A DNA stretch of 64,000 nucleotides from Lingula anatina (taxonomy: Eukaryota > Brachiopoda > Lingulata > Lingulida > Lingulidae): the NCBI RefSeq assembly GCF_001039355.2, contig NW_019775396.1, positions 201,890 through 265,889 of the forward strand. The letters run 5' to 3'. Positions 27,001-37,800 of the stretch are shown here, one piece after another; positions within the stretch are counted from its first letter, which is position 1, and every line of letters begins with the position of its first letter. Made by a program: the position numbers and the translations under genes. The notes beneath the pieces are model-generated. The model did not search any database. It worked only from the letters and a program-made list of their open reading frames with translations, and had not been told where the DNA came from.

Positions 27001-27980
27001 TTTGTCAATGCTTAATAAGAATAACTAGAAGAAAAAAGTCATTATACTGCTTAAAATTTTGAAGAGACAAGACATATTGAATATGAAATAGCCCTCAGCC
27101 GTGAAAAGGGGATGGACTGAGTAAAAAAAGAAGCATCTTTTGAATGAGAAGATGTTTTCCAAAAGGATCAAGCAACTTTTCAACTTTTGCATTAAAATGT
27201 GTTGGACAGGGCCTATTCATGACTCTATGTATATGTTAAAAATAATAATAATGAAGTATTTATTGAAAGTCTAAAATTCATGTGAATTGTTCAGTGGGCT
27301 TTACATAAAAATAAGCACTTAAAGGGATAAGTCTTCGTATAAGATTCACATTTAACATTAAAAATTGTAAACAATTCGTAAAAAATAACAAAATCTATTT
27401 AAACACCAACACGGCAGTTATCAAAATTATGCTGGAATCTGTGCTTACCACGTGACCTCCAAAAACGGCTACCTTATATTACAAAAATTCATACTTTATA
27501 AAAAAAACGGACTAACTTTGAATGTCGGAACGGATTTATAAACCATAGGAATATTGTCGTTAACCTCAGAAAAATCATTTTATTTATTTATTTATTTATT
27601 TATTTTTATTTATTTATTTTTTTTTTGCCAAATGAACAGTTGCTATCTCTTAAAAACACGATTACCAAGATATATAGAAATAAAATATTATTACACTTAA
27701 TTGACATTCTAGATAAAAAAAAAGCCTAACTATTACGTAAAATCAATTACATGTAAGATAATCAATAATAAAATTTCCTAAAAATATATTTTAACTCCTT
27801 TTTAAAGTTATCACTTGATTCAATTGAGTAGATTTCAATTGGTAGAATATTCCATTCCATTGGATCAGCTGATGTTCCCATAAGACTTAAAGACGCCTTT
27901 ATAAGGATTCATTACTAGTTGCTTTACTGATCCCAAAGTTCTGGTAGGAACTAAGTAGATATTTGGATCGTTTATGTAAG

Positions 27981-29171
27981 GCCGGGTCACACTGCGCTTG
28001 CGACCTTTTTGCGACCTTTTTGCAACCACAAAACCTGGCGGTCGCTTGCGATCACTTTGCAAGCTAATTAAGAAGCTGTGGCCATTTTTGATCGGCAAGC
28101 AGTCGCAAACCGGTTGCTACAAGGTTGCAGTATGGTATCTGCAACCTCTTATAGACCATCTTCAAGTTATAGGTTACCAGTAGCACACTGTTTGCCGAGC
28201 GATACACAACCTGTCTGCAACCACTTGGTGACCGAAAACCGGTTGCAGGACTGTAGCAATCGCTTGTCAACTGGTAGCAGCAAGGTCGCACAAAATATAT
28301 ATGTTGCCAACTTGTGACAGTAGCTGCTTTCCTATAAATTCCCCTCTCAAAAGTCAAAAATTTTCTAGTAAAACGACTCCTTTTCAAAAAGACGGGACTG
28401 CTATAGACATTGACTTTGTTTACCTAAGGAGTAAAACGAGTAAAAAAACCTCGAAAATACTGGGTGACTCCTTGGATTGCAAGCCCCCCCTTGTAAGGCG
28501 ATTACAAACATTTGATGAAAGAACTTCGACTTGAAAATTAGGAATTTTTCATTTCCTTCCTAAAAATAGAACCAACAATGTTTTGTGAACTTTTGAAAAG
28601 ACTACACCCTCACCCAACGAAACCAGTGCTGTAATAAAAACATAAACTTGCATACGTTTTAATCCTTATTAATCTCATAATACTCTTTAATATTTTCTTG
28701 GTCAAATACTTTGTCTCTTTCAGGTCGCAAGGCCTGTGCATTTACGGTCACACTGAACAAAAACCTCTTTGCGACTTGCAAATGTCACCGGTTGCAAAAA
28801 GGTCGGCGACCGGTTGCAACAACTCGCAAAGTGGTTTCCAAATGAACGCTGGGTTAATATCCGGTTGCACCGGTTTTCGGTGCAGCACCGATAACCTCCT
28901 GGCGACCTAAAAACCTACTTGTGGTATCCAACCGGTTGCTAACAGGTCGCCGACTGCTTTGCAACTGATTTGCAACCGAATGTGTATTTTTCCCTTTGTC
29001 TTTTTAACCCTAGGCGTTTGCCACTTACAATACAACGTAATTAAACCGTGATAAGTCATGCGCATCGTGTACTTTTTACCTTATGCGACCACTTTAAAAC
29101 CTTATGCGACCAGTTTAGACTGACGTTGCAAAGAGGTTGCCATAAGGTTGCAAGCGCAATGTGACCCAGGC
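27981..29171. mobile_element. GGTTGC-rich inverted-repeat element, copy B
   Basis: Same element as in copy A, with the same ends and flanks. It is about 1.19 kb here because it lacks the N-gap duplication and about 0.6 kb present near 22533-23153 in copy A; at that place it has a short repeat of CCTTATGCGACC. It is the cleaner copy for defining the element. No coding capacity seen. Confidence 0.7.
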
Positions 29172-29615
29172 TTAAGTCGGTGCCAAATTATGAAAAAACA
29201 CGATGGATGAAAACTAAGAATATACGAGTTAAAATAATCTAGTGGAAAAGTTTTGAATAATTTGTAGTCTATTTAGGTGTTTCTTGGACATCCATATAAA
29301 AGAGAGATGAATTAATCCAATTTAGAAGTGGCCAAATACTGTATGACTGTGACTGCAGCAGAGTCTGAAAGGCGACTACGAACTGAGCATACGTTCCTAA
29401 TGTTATATACTGCAGGCTTGCATATGATATAGCCAGAAATTTCGTTTTTCTTTTAGATTAACACGTCAATGTGTGGACATTCTGGTGCTAGACCCTTGCC
29501 ATTTCCAGATGCAAAGAATGACTTTTGTTTTCTTTGTTTTTAGAGAGGCGCTGACAATTCAAAACTAAACGTGTTCATTTGTATTTTTAGCTGCCACTTC
29601 ACCCATAAGAGCGAG

Positions 29616-30536
29616 ATGGTAAGACTAGGCTTGGTCTTTCTGGTGCTGTGTGTCGTGATAGGCACGGCTCTCGCCATACCCCTGAATGCACCTCGGGAAG
29701 AGATGCGTCAGCAAGAGGAAGTCGTTATTGCTAAAAGTATCAATAGGTTAGCCGAGTCAATCGATGCAGAAGAACCTCCGATCAAATCCGACAGCAAGAA
29801 GAAACGTGACGTGAGGGAGGCCATGTTAAGAGATGAAGAAGAATTTGACTGTAGAAAGAAACGTGAGGCAGAGGAGAGCGAAGGTAGTGAATCAGAAAGG
29901 TATCCACCCAAATCCGGCAGTAAAAAGAAACGTGAGGCGGAGGAGGACGAAGGTAGTGAATCGGAAAAGACGCCACCCAAATCCGGCAGTAGGAAGAAAC
30001 GTGAGGCGGAGGAGGACGAAGGTAGCGAATCGGAAAGGACGCCACCCAAATCCGGCAGTAGGAAGAAACGTGAGGCGGAGGAGGACGAAGGTAGCGAATC
30101 GGAAAGGACGCCACCCAAATCCGGCAGTAGGAAGAAACGTGAGGCGGAGGAGGACGAAGGTAGCGAATCGGAAAGGACGCCACCCAAATCCGGCAGTAGG
30201 AAGAAACGTGAGGCGGAGGAGGACGAAGGTAGCGAATCGGAAAGGACGCCACCCAAATCCGGCAGTAGGAAGAAACGTGAGGCGGAGGAGGACGAAGGTA
30301 GCGAATCGGAAAGGACGCCACCCAAATCCGGCAGTAAAAAGAAACGTGAGGCGGAGGAGGACGAAGGTAGCGAATCGGAAAGGTCGCCACCCAAATCCGG
30401 CAGTAGAAAGAAACGTGAAATGCAGGTGGTAGCTGAAGCTGAAGTTGAAGTTAAAGCAGAAGCATTTCGAGCTGCAGAAGCTAGAAAAAAGCGTCTGAGG
30501 AAAATCATCAACAAAAAGTCAAAAATTTCCAACTAA
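29616..30536 (+). CDS. Secreted protein with eight acidic repeats bounded by tetrabasic sites
   Basis: Not a family I recognise. The 306-residue frame starts at ATG 29616, just after a good acceptor site (TATTTTTAG ending near 29590), so a 5' non-coding exon is likely. Residues 1-20 (MVRLGLVFLVLCVVIGTALA) form a clear signal peptide. A 44-residue leader ends in KKKR, a short DVREAMLRDEEEFDC segment ends in RKKR, and then come eight units of 23 residues (29865-30416). The core unit is EAEEDEGSESERTPPKSGS followed by RKKR or KKKR. The tail is EMQVVAEAEVEVKAEAFRAAEA, then a basic end with RKKR. Inference: proprotein convertases could cut at each tetrabasic site and release 19-residue acidic peptides, as in multi-copy peptide precursors. 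An uncut, highly charged secreted matrix or storage protein is the alternative. No cysteine framework and no amidation signal. Confidence 0.75.
   Translation: MVRLGLVFLVLCVVIGTALAIPLNAPREEMRQQEEVVIAKSINRLAESIDAEEPPIKSDSKKKRDVREAMLRDEEEFDCRKKREAEESEGSESERYPPKSGSKKKREAEEDEGSESEKTPPKSGSRKKREAEEDEGSESERTPPKSGSRKKREAEEDEGSESERTPPKSGSRKKREAEEDEGSESERTPPKSGSRKKREAEEDEGSESERTPPKSGSRKKREAEEDEGSESERTPPKSGSKKKREAEEDEGSESERSPPKSGSRKKREMQVVAEAEVEVKAEAFRAAEARKKRLRKIINKKSKISN
29865..30416 (+). repeat. Coding minisatellite, 8 x 69 bp
   Basis: Eight tandem units of exactly 69 bp, in frame, encoding the 23-residue repeat. Units 3 to 7 are almost identical in DNA, while units 1, 2 and 8 carry substitutions (TATCCA, AAGACG, TCGCCA in the ERTPP position). 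The array therefore expanded or was homogenised recently from its centre. Because the period is a multiple of three and lacks stops in several frames, long spurious open frames appear on both strands here. Confidence 0.95.
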
Positions 30537-31131
30537 GTAGTCGAAATTAATGCTAGGGGAAACAACGGCCAGAAAGATTTTACGCTACATGTTGAATAGT
30601 AGGCCTACTGATGTTTTGTGCTGCTTACTCCACTAACTGAACTTAAACAGGGTTCGATCATTTTGCCATATAAGTTCATATTAAGCACTATAAATTCTAA
30701 CCTATTAACCAGTGCCAAGTGGCGTCTCTGAATTAAAAGTGCGATGAGGCAGTTATAGCGTGTAGGAAAGATACGGTACCTGTTATGAATGTATTGCGTC
30801 AGACAAGTTTGCAACGCCTGCTAAGAATGGCTGACTTTGAATACCAAGACCAACTGAGAACGTCAACATTTCCCGCTCTTTAATGATGAAATTATGAACT
30901 TTGCTTCTTGCTTCTGACAAGGTAAAAAGGTCCTTAACACGAAAACATTTGATGTTATATAATGGAACTTACAAAGAGAAACGCGTGGTTGCATTTTTTC
31001 CACCTGTGCCCATTTCAACGTATAACTAACGTTCGATTTAAATTTTGCCTTTGAACAATTAAATTAATTACATGTTCAGTTTGGTGGTGGTACTTAGATC
31101 GAGCAGTGGGAACTTTTGGTTGGATTTCATC

Positions 31132-31137
31132 AATAAA
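31132..31137 (+). terminator. Candidate polyadenylation signal (AATAAA)
   Basis: AATAAA about 600 bases after the stop codon of the secreted repeat protein; the first clean AATAAA I noticed downstream of the stop. No cleavage site can be seen from sequence alone. Confidence 0.4.
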
Positions 31138-32596
31138 TGAATGCAAATGTGTATTCTTTGTTTTTTTTTTTATATTATTCAATTATTCTTTCAATGGTTC
31201 AAAAGACGTCTTCTCCTAAAAGACACTTTCCCTAAAAAAACTACGAGTGTTTAGTGCCAAAATGGCATAATTATGAAGATGTCTGAACAGTCTGATATAC
31301 AATCTGTCTATCAAAACATCCTACTTTCACAACTGATTCAATGAGGCATATATATGTTATTATTTTCGCAACCTTCCAATGCCACACTTTTCTTTAAAAA
31401 ATACAAACTTTGTGTTCTACAATAGTTAAATATGTTTGTAGTTATTGCTATTTTATATAAATTCTAAATGTACGCAATTATCTTATTACACTTTCTTTTT
31501 GTTAATTCAACACATTACATTCACACTGTAGTTGCAATGTTAATGTTGTCGGTATTCACAAAACATTGCACATTCAAAAAATCCTACCTTTTCGATTCCT
31601 TTTGTGTTTTAGTGAACCATTTAGGCTTCGTTCACATGGCAAGTCTATTTTCTAAAAATCTATTTTCTATTCGCGGTATATCTTGTGATCACGGTCTGTG
31701 CCCTGAAAGTCCCGCGGCGTAATTACTGGCAGCGCGAGCCAGTTACTATAAGTTACTATAAGTATGAGAACAACATGTCTCCTATAAAGTAGTATTATGC
31801 CTGGATTTAGCTTGATAACTTAAGCAGATTAATTTGGGATCACGCGGCTACCACGTTGCTGTCACCTTATAAGGCAGTAGAAGTTGGAGTCAAGCGACTT
31901 TTTTCGTTCAGTAAATTTCTCTCTGTGTTCTTCATTACCATAAGCTGTACACTAGACACGCACAGGGTCTCCCATTTATGGACAAAGAGGATTTAGAATG
32001 GTTTTAAATAGCATAAGAAATGTAGAATTCATTTAGGGGGAAAGATTTAATGGTCACGGGAGTCATCAGATCTCCATCGAATGAATTGGGATTAAATGGT
32101 TCAAAACATTAATTTAGATTCTTTTAAACTCTCACGATTCCTGAGTGAAATTGGTTTAAATGTGTAGACGTATGTTCCGTTCGTGCATTTTTGTCTTAGC
32201 ACGCTCTGCATTGCCTACATTGTACATGTGACATGTGAAATCTTTTCATAACAATAGTAGTTGAAATAGTATCTTTAATTTCAATTGTGTATCATTTTCT
32301 TTAATTTCCTATTATTTTTTTTTTACAATATCTTTCCCTTATACACCACTATTCTTTCGCATTAAAATTATGTCATTAAATAAGCATATGTTGTCCATGA
32401 GTAATCTCCGTTACCTTACCAGAGCAATCATAGCCTTCCTATCCTGTTTGAAGAGAGTTTTATTTATTCTCTTCTACGATAAAATATGATTTTCGATCGG
32501 TAATGAAGGAGTTTGATTCGATTGCTTCAATACTATAAGATTCATATCAAATCACCGTATGGATCTTAAAACGTAAATAAGTTATAATACTGGTGC

Positions 32597-32656
32597 ATCT
32601 ATGAAGATCTACTACAAAGATTACATATAACAGCTTTATAGTAGATCTTCATAGAT
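32597..32656. repeat. Perfect 18-bp inverted repeat with 24-base loop
   Basis: ATCTATGAAGATCTACTA at 32597-32614 is the exact reverse complement of 32639-32656. The DNA or RNA could form an 18-bp hairpin. No gene is assigned to it. Confidence 0.8.
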
Positions 32657-33103
32657 ACTTTAATGCTATACAGACAATTTACTGGTTACGAACATTTGAA
32701 AAGAGAACAAGAACAGTAATGACGATACATATTCTATAAACTATTCTAGAAATCGAGTAAGATAAAATTTTGGCTATTCATAATTTTATGTGTTTGCGGC
32801 GTTTGCTTTAAAATGATTATGTAAGCAATGCAGCCCACTTGCCCTGTATCTCTAGTTGAAATGTTAATATTCCAATTCAAAAAGTTTATTAAAAACACGA
32901 ATTATACAATAAAATATGGAAGGTAATCACAAAACAAACTTCTCTGAAAGGTCCCTTCTTTCCATCTGCTGCTGACTGTTTCTTTAAGGTTTGCTTCATA
33001 CTATTTCAACCGCTTCAGTTCAGGTACACGTACATTATACTTTATACAAGATAAACAATAGTGAGATGTCGATATAACGTCGGAGCGTCCCTAATCTCTT
33101 TGA

Positions 33104-33141
33104 TGACGTCACAGTTTCCCCCAATCCCTTTGATGACGTCA
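33104..33141. promoter_or_regulatory. Two full palindromic CRE/ATF sites (TGACGTCA)
   Basis: TGACGTCA at 33104-33111 and again at 33134-33141, each inside a roughly 30-bp repeated block reading AATC(T/C)CTTTGATGACGTCAC. Full CREs are bound by CREB/ATF-family bZIP factors. The pair lies about 500 bp past the 3' end of the minus-strand membrane-protein gene, so its target is unknown. Confidence 0.5.
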
Positions 33142-33614
33142 CCACTGCCCCCCCTCTCTCTCTCTCTGGTATGATTCGCCTATGTCACCAACAAACGATG
33201 TTGCCATAGTCAATTCCCATGGCTGAGCATCCTTAAAATTGATCCTTCTCGTGATCAACATCAGACAAGTTTAACCCTTTGGGTGAAAATTATTGCTTTA
33301 AAACTCTGGTTTGTGTGGGTCTGAAAAGCACAGTGCATAGACGTTAATAGTGACAAAATACTGATTGTGAGAAATATCATGAGCATATCTTGTTTTACTA
33401 ACATACGAGTAAACATGCCGATATAATTCAACAACTATGTTGTTTTACTGTTTTTAAGTATCCCTTTACATCACAATCATTAATAAACAAGCCATTAAAC
33501 TTAAAACACCCCGCCGAATATAAACGCTGAATATATTCTAGCAAAATGCATAATAATAATTAGAAGAAGAATAACAGTCTCAAAACACAGTTCAATTTGA
33601 CTCAGTTTCATGTA

Positions 33615-34052
33615 CTACAGTACATAATGACAACCAGCACATTCTGTAACGTTGTCACATCTAACACACTCACCATAATTCTGCAGTATAAAGGCGACCA
33701 CAGCTGCCACTATCACTGTGATAATGAGAGCTATCACTAGTGCTATCACCAGCTTTTTATTTGTCCACAACATCCGGGGACTGTGCTCAGGATCTTCATC
33801 CTCTGATAGAGCGTATTTTACCTCCTCTCGATCTGAAGGTGAAACCTGTGATTCCCCGTCCTCTGGATTTCTCTGCTTAGCCTCTTCATATTCGGTGAGA
33901 TTTTTTTTGACTTGAACGTTTTCATTGAGCGTTTGCTTTTCTCCGTCGTGCAAATTATGTATTGCTGTGTCATCTTCTTCCTGTTTTGTGAGCGGCTGGT
34001 TTACTTCGCCGTTTGACAAATTCATTTTTTCTTTTTCGTTTCCAATCTCCAT
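33615..34052 (-). CDS. Small single-pass membrane protein with cysteine tail, unrecognised
   Basis: An intronless open frame of 145 residues. I recognise no family. Residues 1-95 are hydrophilic and strongly acidic (EKEKMNLSNGEVNQP, LSEDEDPEHSP). Residues 99-100 are KK, 101-123 form one strongly hydrophobic segment (LVIALVIALIITVIVAAVVA onward), and the last 22 residues are short and cysteine-rich: C129-x2-C132-x5-C138-x2-C141, with an NVT glycosylation motif at 134. The KK before the segment and the acidic N-terminal side suggest a cytoplasmic N-terminus and a tiny external tail (type II), or a tail-anchored protein. Even composition and a well-placed membrane segment make it more credible than other frames nearby. 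Evidence for transcription is absent from the sequence. Confidence 0.55.
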   Translation of the reverse strand: MEIGNEKEKMNLSNGEVNQPLTKQEEDDTAIHNLHDGEKQTLNENVQVKKNLTEYEEAKQRNPEDGESQVSPSDREEVKYALSEDEDPEHSPRMLWTNKKLVIALVIALIITVIVAAVVAFILQNYGECVRCDNVTECAGCHYVL

Positions 34053-34781
34053 ATTGTTTAACGATGGTCATTCAACAAAGAATTCCAATACAGGTCTTGT
34101 TCGTGTCCGGTTGTAGGTTTACATCCAACTCAATGATCGACCTCAGCGCTTTATTCTTAATTCAAACGAGCGCTTGAAGCATCTGTAGTTCACGTCTTGT
34201 CGTCGAAACGCCAAAGTTGCTGTTATATCTCCACTGACCGAGAGAATTTGTAATTCTAAGTCTTCTTCCAACTCAATTATCTGAGATCTGAGAATCGTTG
34301 GTCTTCCTCCTCGCGCGGTCTAGCGGATCCCTTTGTGCTGTTGCGCTGCCTTTGGAAAATGTTTCTATTTAAGATTGACCGCTCCAAGGCGTTTTGTACC
34401 CTTGCCAATATTGTTTTGGCGCTTCCCTTGTTGATTAACGAAGCCCGTTGGCGCTTAGTTCTTGTTACTGGGTTTTGAATTCTCAGATGCTCGGCAGATT
34501 CCCGGGAAGCGATTACCAGGAATTTGATATGACGAATCGAGCGTTAATTCCAATATTCAATGCAACTGTTTTCTGTCTTCGCCTGTTTTTTGTTGCGTTT
34601 GGAAATCCTGCGGTCAAAAATCGACGTTTTTTTTTAGTGCTTTTACGCCAGATAAAGTTTACATGACTTGACAGCGGGTGCATGCTCCCTCAGTATGATG
34701 AATAGGAATTAATATTAGGATTCGTGTTCGGTTTGAATGTGATACTGACATGGAATGGATCGATAATGATCGAACGTGAAA

Positions 34782-34823
<42 letters not shown>

Positions 34824-37800
34824 AAATCGAAACGTTTCTCTTTATGTTGACTAAAGTTGTCCTATTTACCAGTAAAAATTTTATACAGACGCGTTAAGCA
34901 TATCTTTTTCATTTAACTTTGGCCCCTTTGGGTGTAATTCTATGCCATCCTTGCTACTGTTTGGTCTTTGCAAGTGATCTCAATCTTCAATATAATGGAC
35001 TTCTCTTAAAGTTCAAAATGAGGTAGCATGCTTAAGACGCACAAGTTGTGGTGGTAATATATATTTTGGTATTCAACAAGAAAATTATCCTTATTTTGAT
35101 ATATATTTCATAGCCGTGCGTCCTTAAGATACATATTAACCTGTCCGTCTAACGTATGGCTCATTTTTATCAGAGACAATAATTTTCAAAACAAGAAGAG
35201 ATCTGTTCTTTCTGCTCGTACAAAAAATAACAAAAACGTAGTCTGTGCATTGCTTAAATGATGAAATCCTTTCTTAAACGTAAAATTCTTCATCCAAGTT
35301 CTTACCCTTGCTAAATTATTATTTAAGTCAGTCATCTCATTATTTTGTAGCGACTCCCTTTGAAAAACATTTCATGCAATCGCTACGGGTCTCCTCGGGC
35401 TAGAAACAGCAATATAGAGAGAGATCACAGAGAAAAGCGTTAATGAACCACATTTTGTTGGCAAGAAGGATTGCCTCGAAATGCAAAAATGACAATACTG
35501 ATGAATTGACCTAAAAATGCTTAAAGCTGTCATTCATTTCGATCAAACGACGAAGTGTTGTCTCTTGGGAGTATCGTGAATTGGAAACCATAAACGACAT
35601 GTTTATAACAGAGCGGATAGCGAGGTATCAGTTGTTAGGACTCGAGGGAGCCACGTGTGACTCACATTGGTCGCGCAATGGCAACTAGCCAATGGTGGAC
35701 AGCTATCACATATTTCCCGAGGGAGTGAAAACCACGAAGATTATAAATAAGATTTTTTTCTTCTTCTTTAAAAGAATCACCCATTTGACCAATCCCAGGA
35801 GAAATAGTTACATTTAGATATGTTTTGGTTAACGAAACTAGTCACCGGGGACCAAGAAGCTGGTATTTTTTCATTGTTACCTTATCAACTGTTTTCCGTG
35901 CACGTTCCCGGTGTCGTTTTCTTTGAAACTTACTCCTCAGAGAATCGAAAAAGCATAAAGAAGAAAATGCTTACAGGACCCTCATTAAACTGATCATTAA
36001 CTTACGTCTATTGATAATTAAGAATGTCCTGATGGCGATTCCATCTCTTGTTTCTTCCAAGCATCTGCCCTTTTTGTTTCCTCAAAGTAGTGATGTCTTT
36101 TTTTAACTTGGCTCCAAAAAGAATGAAATGCGAAATAAATAGATGAATAAATATAACAATGAATAAATAAATGAATACGAAGAAACCATATGTATGAAAC
36201 TGGCACATTTCTTCTAATCTGATAAAATATGAAGACACTTCGGAAAGTTTGGTTGATAAGAGAAGATTCTCTTTCATCAAGTTATTTATTCATTTATTTA
36301 CCAATTTTTATTCATTGAAAAGATTACCATCGTCGATTCTCTTGAAATGTGTTCCTTGGGTATGGTTTTTAGACCTCATTCCCTGGAGGCAGGCAACGTA
36401 ATTCGTCAAAACAGCATAGTGACGATTTTGCGTGTTTGAAATGGACCTCCTTTCATCGGTTAATAGGTGCCGTTTCCTTTTAAAAACGGCGCGTTGGGAA
36501 TTAAAGGACATGATAATACTAGAGCCTAGCTAATGCACGTAGCAGCTTCTTAGTCTGCTTTACATCCAGTCATTGGAATATGTATACGAATTGTACCACA
36601 AGGAAGTATTTTTGACTTTGTTGTAAAAACGGGTATATATATTGATACAAAGGAGAGATGGTAGTAATACATATCATATTGATTAGTCGACATGGTAGAA
36701 AGTATACGTTCCGCGCCTCTCGCATGGGCACATTTTTTTCAAAGTCACTACTTTCAGATTTAGACAGGTCTCCTTGACAAGCGAATCGATTGACCAGTAA
36801 TTCAGTATGCTCCAACACATAAACAAGCCTTTGTAGATCACCAAGTAGCAGTGTTATCCAAATTATCAAAATTGTCATCTGGGGCGGTTTGCGTCCTTTT
36901 GATTTTAATAGGCCTGTAGACAGGGGGTGGGTTGGGTGGTCAGGGCTTCGAAAGAACCGCTCTTTTGATAAAGAAGGTCCGCTTTGAATTAAATAGGTTC
37001 CATGGCAATTTTTATTTTGGTCAGCTAATGGGGTAAACGGGTCCGCTTCTAGGCAAAAAAAAAAAAAAAAAGAACCCCAATTGTATACTTTGGCTACAGA
37101 CCTGCTTAAAATGCTGAATTTGATGGCCGTGCGTGTCAAATAAATACTACTGTAGCCAATATGACTGTTCTTAAAAATAATACATTTTAAAATGTTTAAA
37201 AAATTAGTCGTCGATAAAATTTGGGTTAGACTCAGACACGGCTCATCATTTTGATTGTTTGAAAAAAAAAACAAAAAAACAACGGAATTCCTTTTGTCGT
37301 TTAGTATATACATCGCTGAGAGAAAACCTGTGTGAAGTTGACACGAAAACTGCAAGGATGAGAGTTTCTTTCCATAATTAAGACATTGAAATACAGTTCC
37401 TATGAAAATAGAATAAAGGGTGAGAAACAAGTTCTAAGCCAATTATTGTACCCAAAGGAACATTTTGGCAGATTAGTCTATTACAATGTACGGTGAATTA
37501 AGCTTAAACAGTTGATCTTCTGAGCCTGAACGCAGAATGAATTGGTTTTTGGTCGAACATAGCTCTTTTGATACATATAACTTGTACTATTGATATATTA
37601 TGACACGAGAAATACAACCAATACGAACAGAAGAAGGTACAACGCAGGGAAACCAGGAGCAATGTCTTGCAAATGCAACTGATTCCATAAAAAGTCATTT
37701 TGTATTTTCTCACTTTTTTTACCCAGTGAAACCGCTGGGGCCGTGTGCCTCACAGTGAACCATCGAGCCTCACAGCATTGAAACCGGGCAGAAATCGATC

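Larger units (their letters stand above)
15704..29920. repeat. Large direct duplication, copy A 15704-24026 and copy B 24029 to about 29920
   Basis: The sequence starting ACTGTGGTAATAGCTGC at 15704 restarts at 24029, directly after the single N at 24027. Colinear similarity continues through both copies, with mostly isolated substitutions. Large differences: a Tc1-like element only in A (18823-20482); about 0.5 kb only in B (about 25530-26008); about 0.6 kb only in A (about 22533-23153); a TTTATTTATT expansion only in B (about 27510-27625); and an extra repeat around the N run in A. Copy A ends at the N inside the secreted-protein gene, which is complete only in B. Most likely these are two haplotypes placed in tandem by the assembler. 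Outside the elements listed separately I see no gene in 15704-23600 or 24029-29500. Confidence 0.88.
30537..33614. other. Intergenic region
   Basis: 3.1 kb between the secreted repeat protein and the small membrane protein. The first part is probably the 3' UTR of the former. No coding region is supportable. It contains a long perfect hairpin (32597-32656) and a paired CRE motif (33104-33141), listed separately, plus a short tandem GTTACTATAA near 31741. Confidence 0.5.

Noticed and set aside
29708-30532. Long open frames on the minus strand and in a second plus frame over the 69-bp array
   Set aside because: They exist only because the repeat unit is a multiple of three and lacks stops in several frames. 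The frame with the signal peptide and regular tetrabasic sites is the coding one.
30651-30659. GGTTCGATC resembling a tRNA T-loop
   Set aside because: No matching acceptor, D or anticodon stems upstream; isolated chance match.
36570-37430. 286-codon open frame on the minus strand
   Set aside because: Long, but it contains runs of phenylalanine encoded by poly-A/T stretches, has no domain, signal or repeat pattern that I recognise, and no splice or promoter context. Probably chance in AT-rich DNA; transcript evidence would be needed to revive it.
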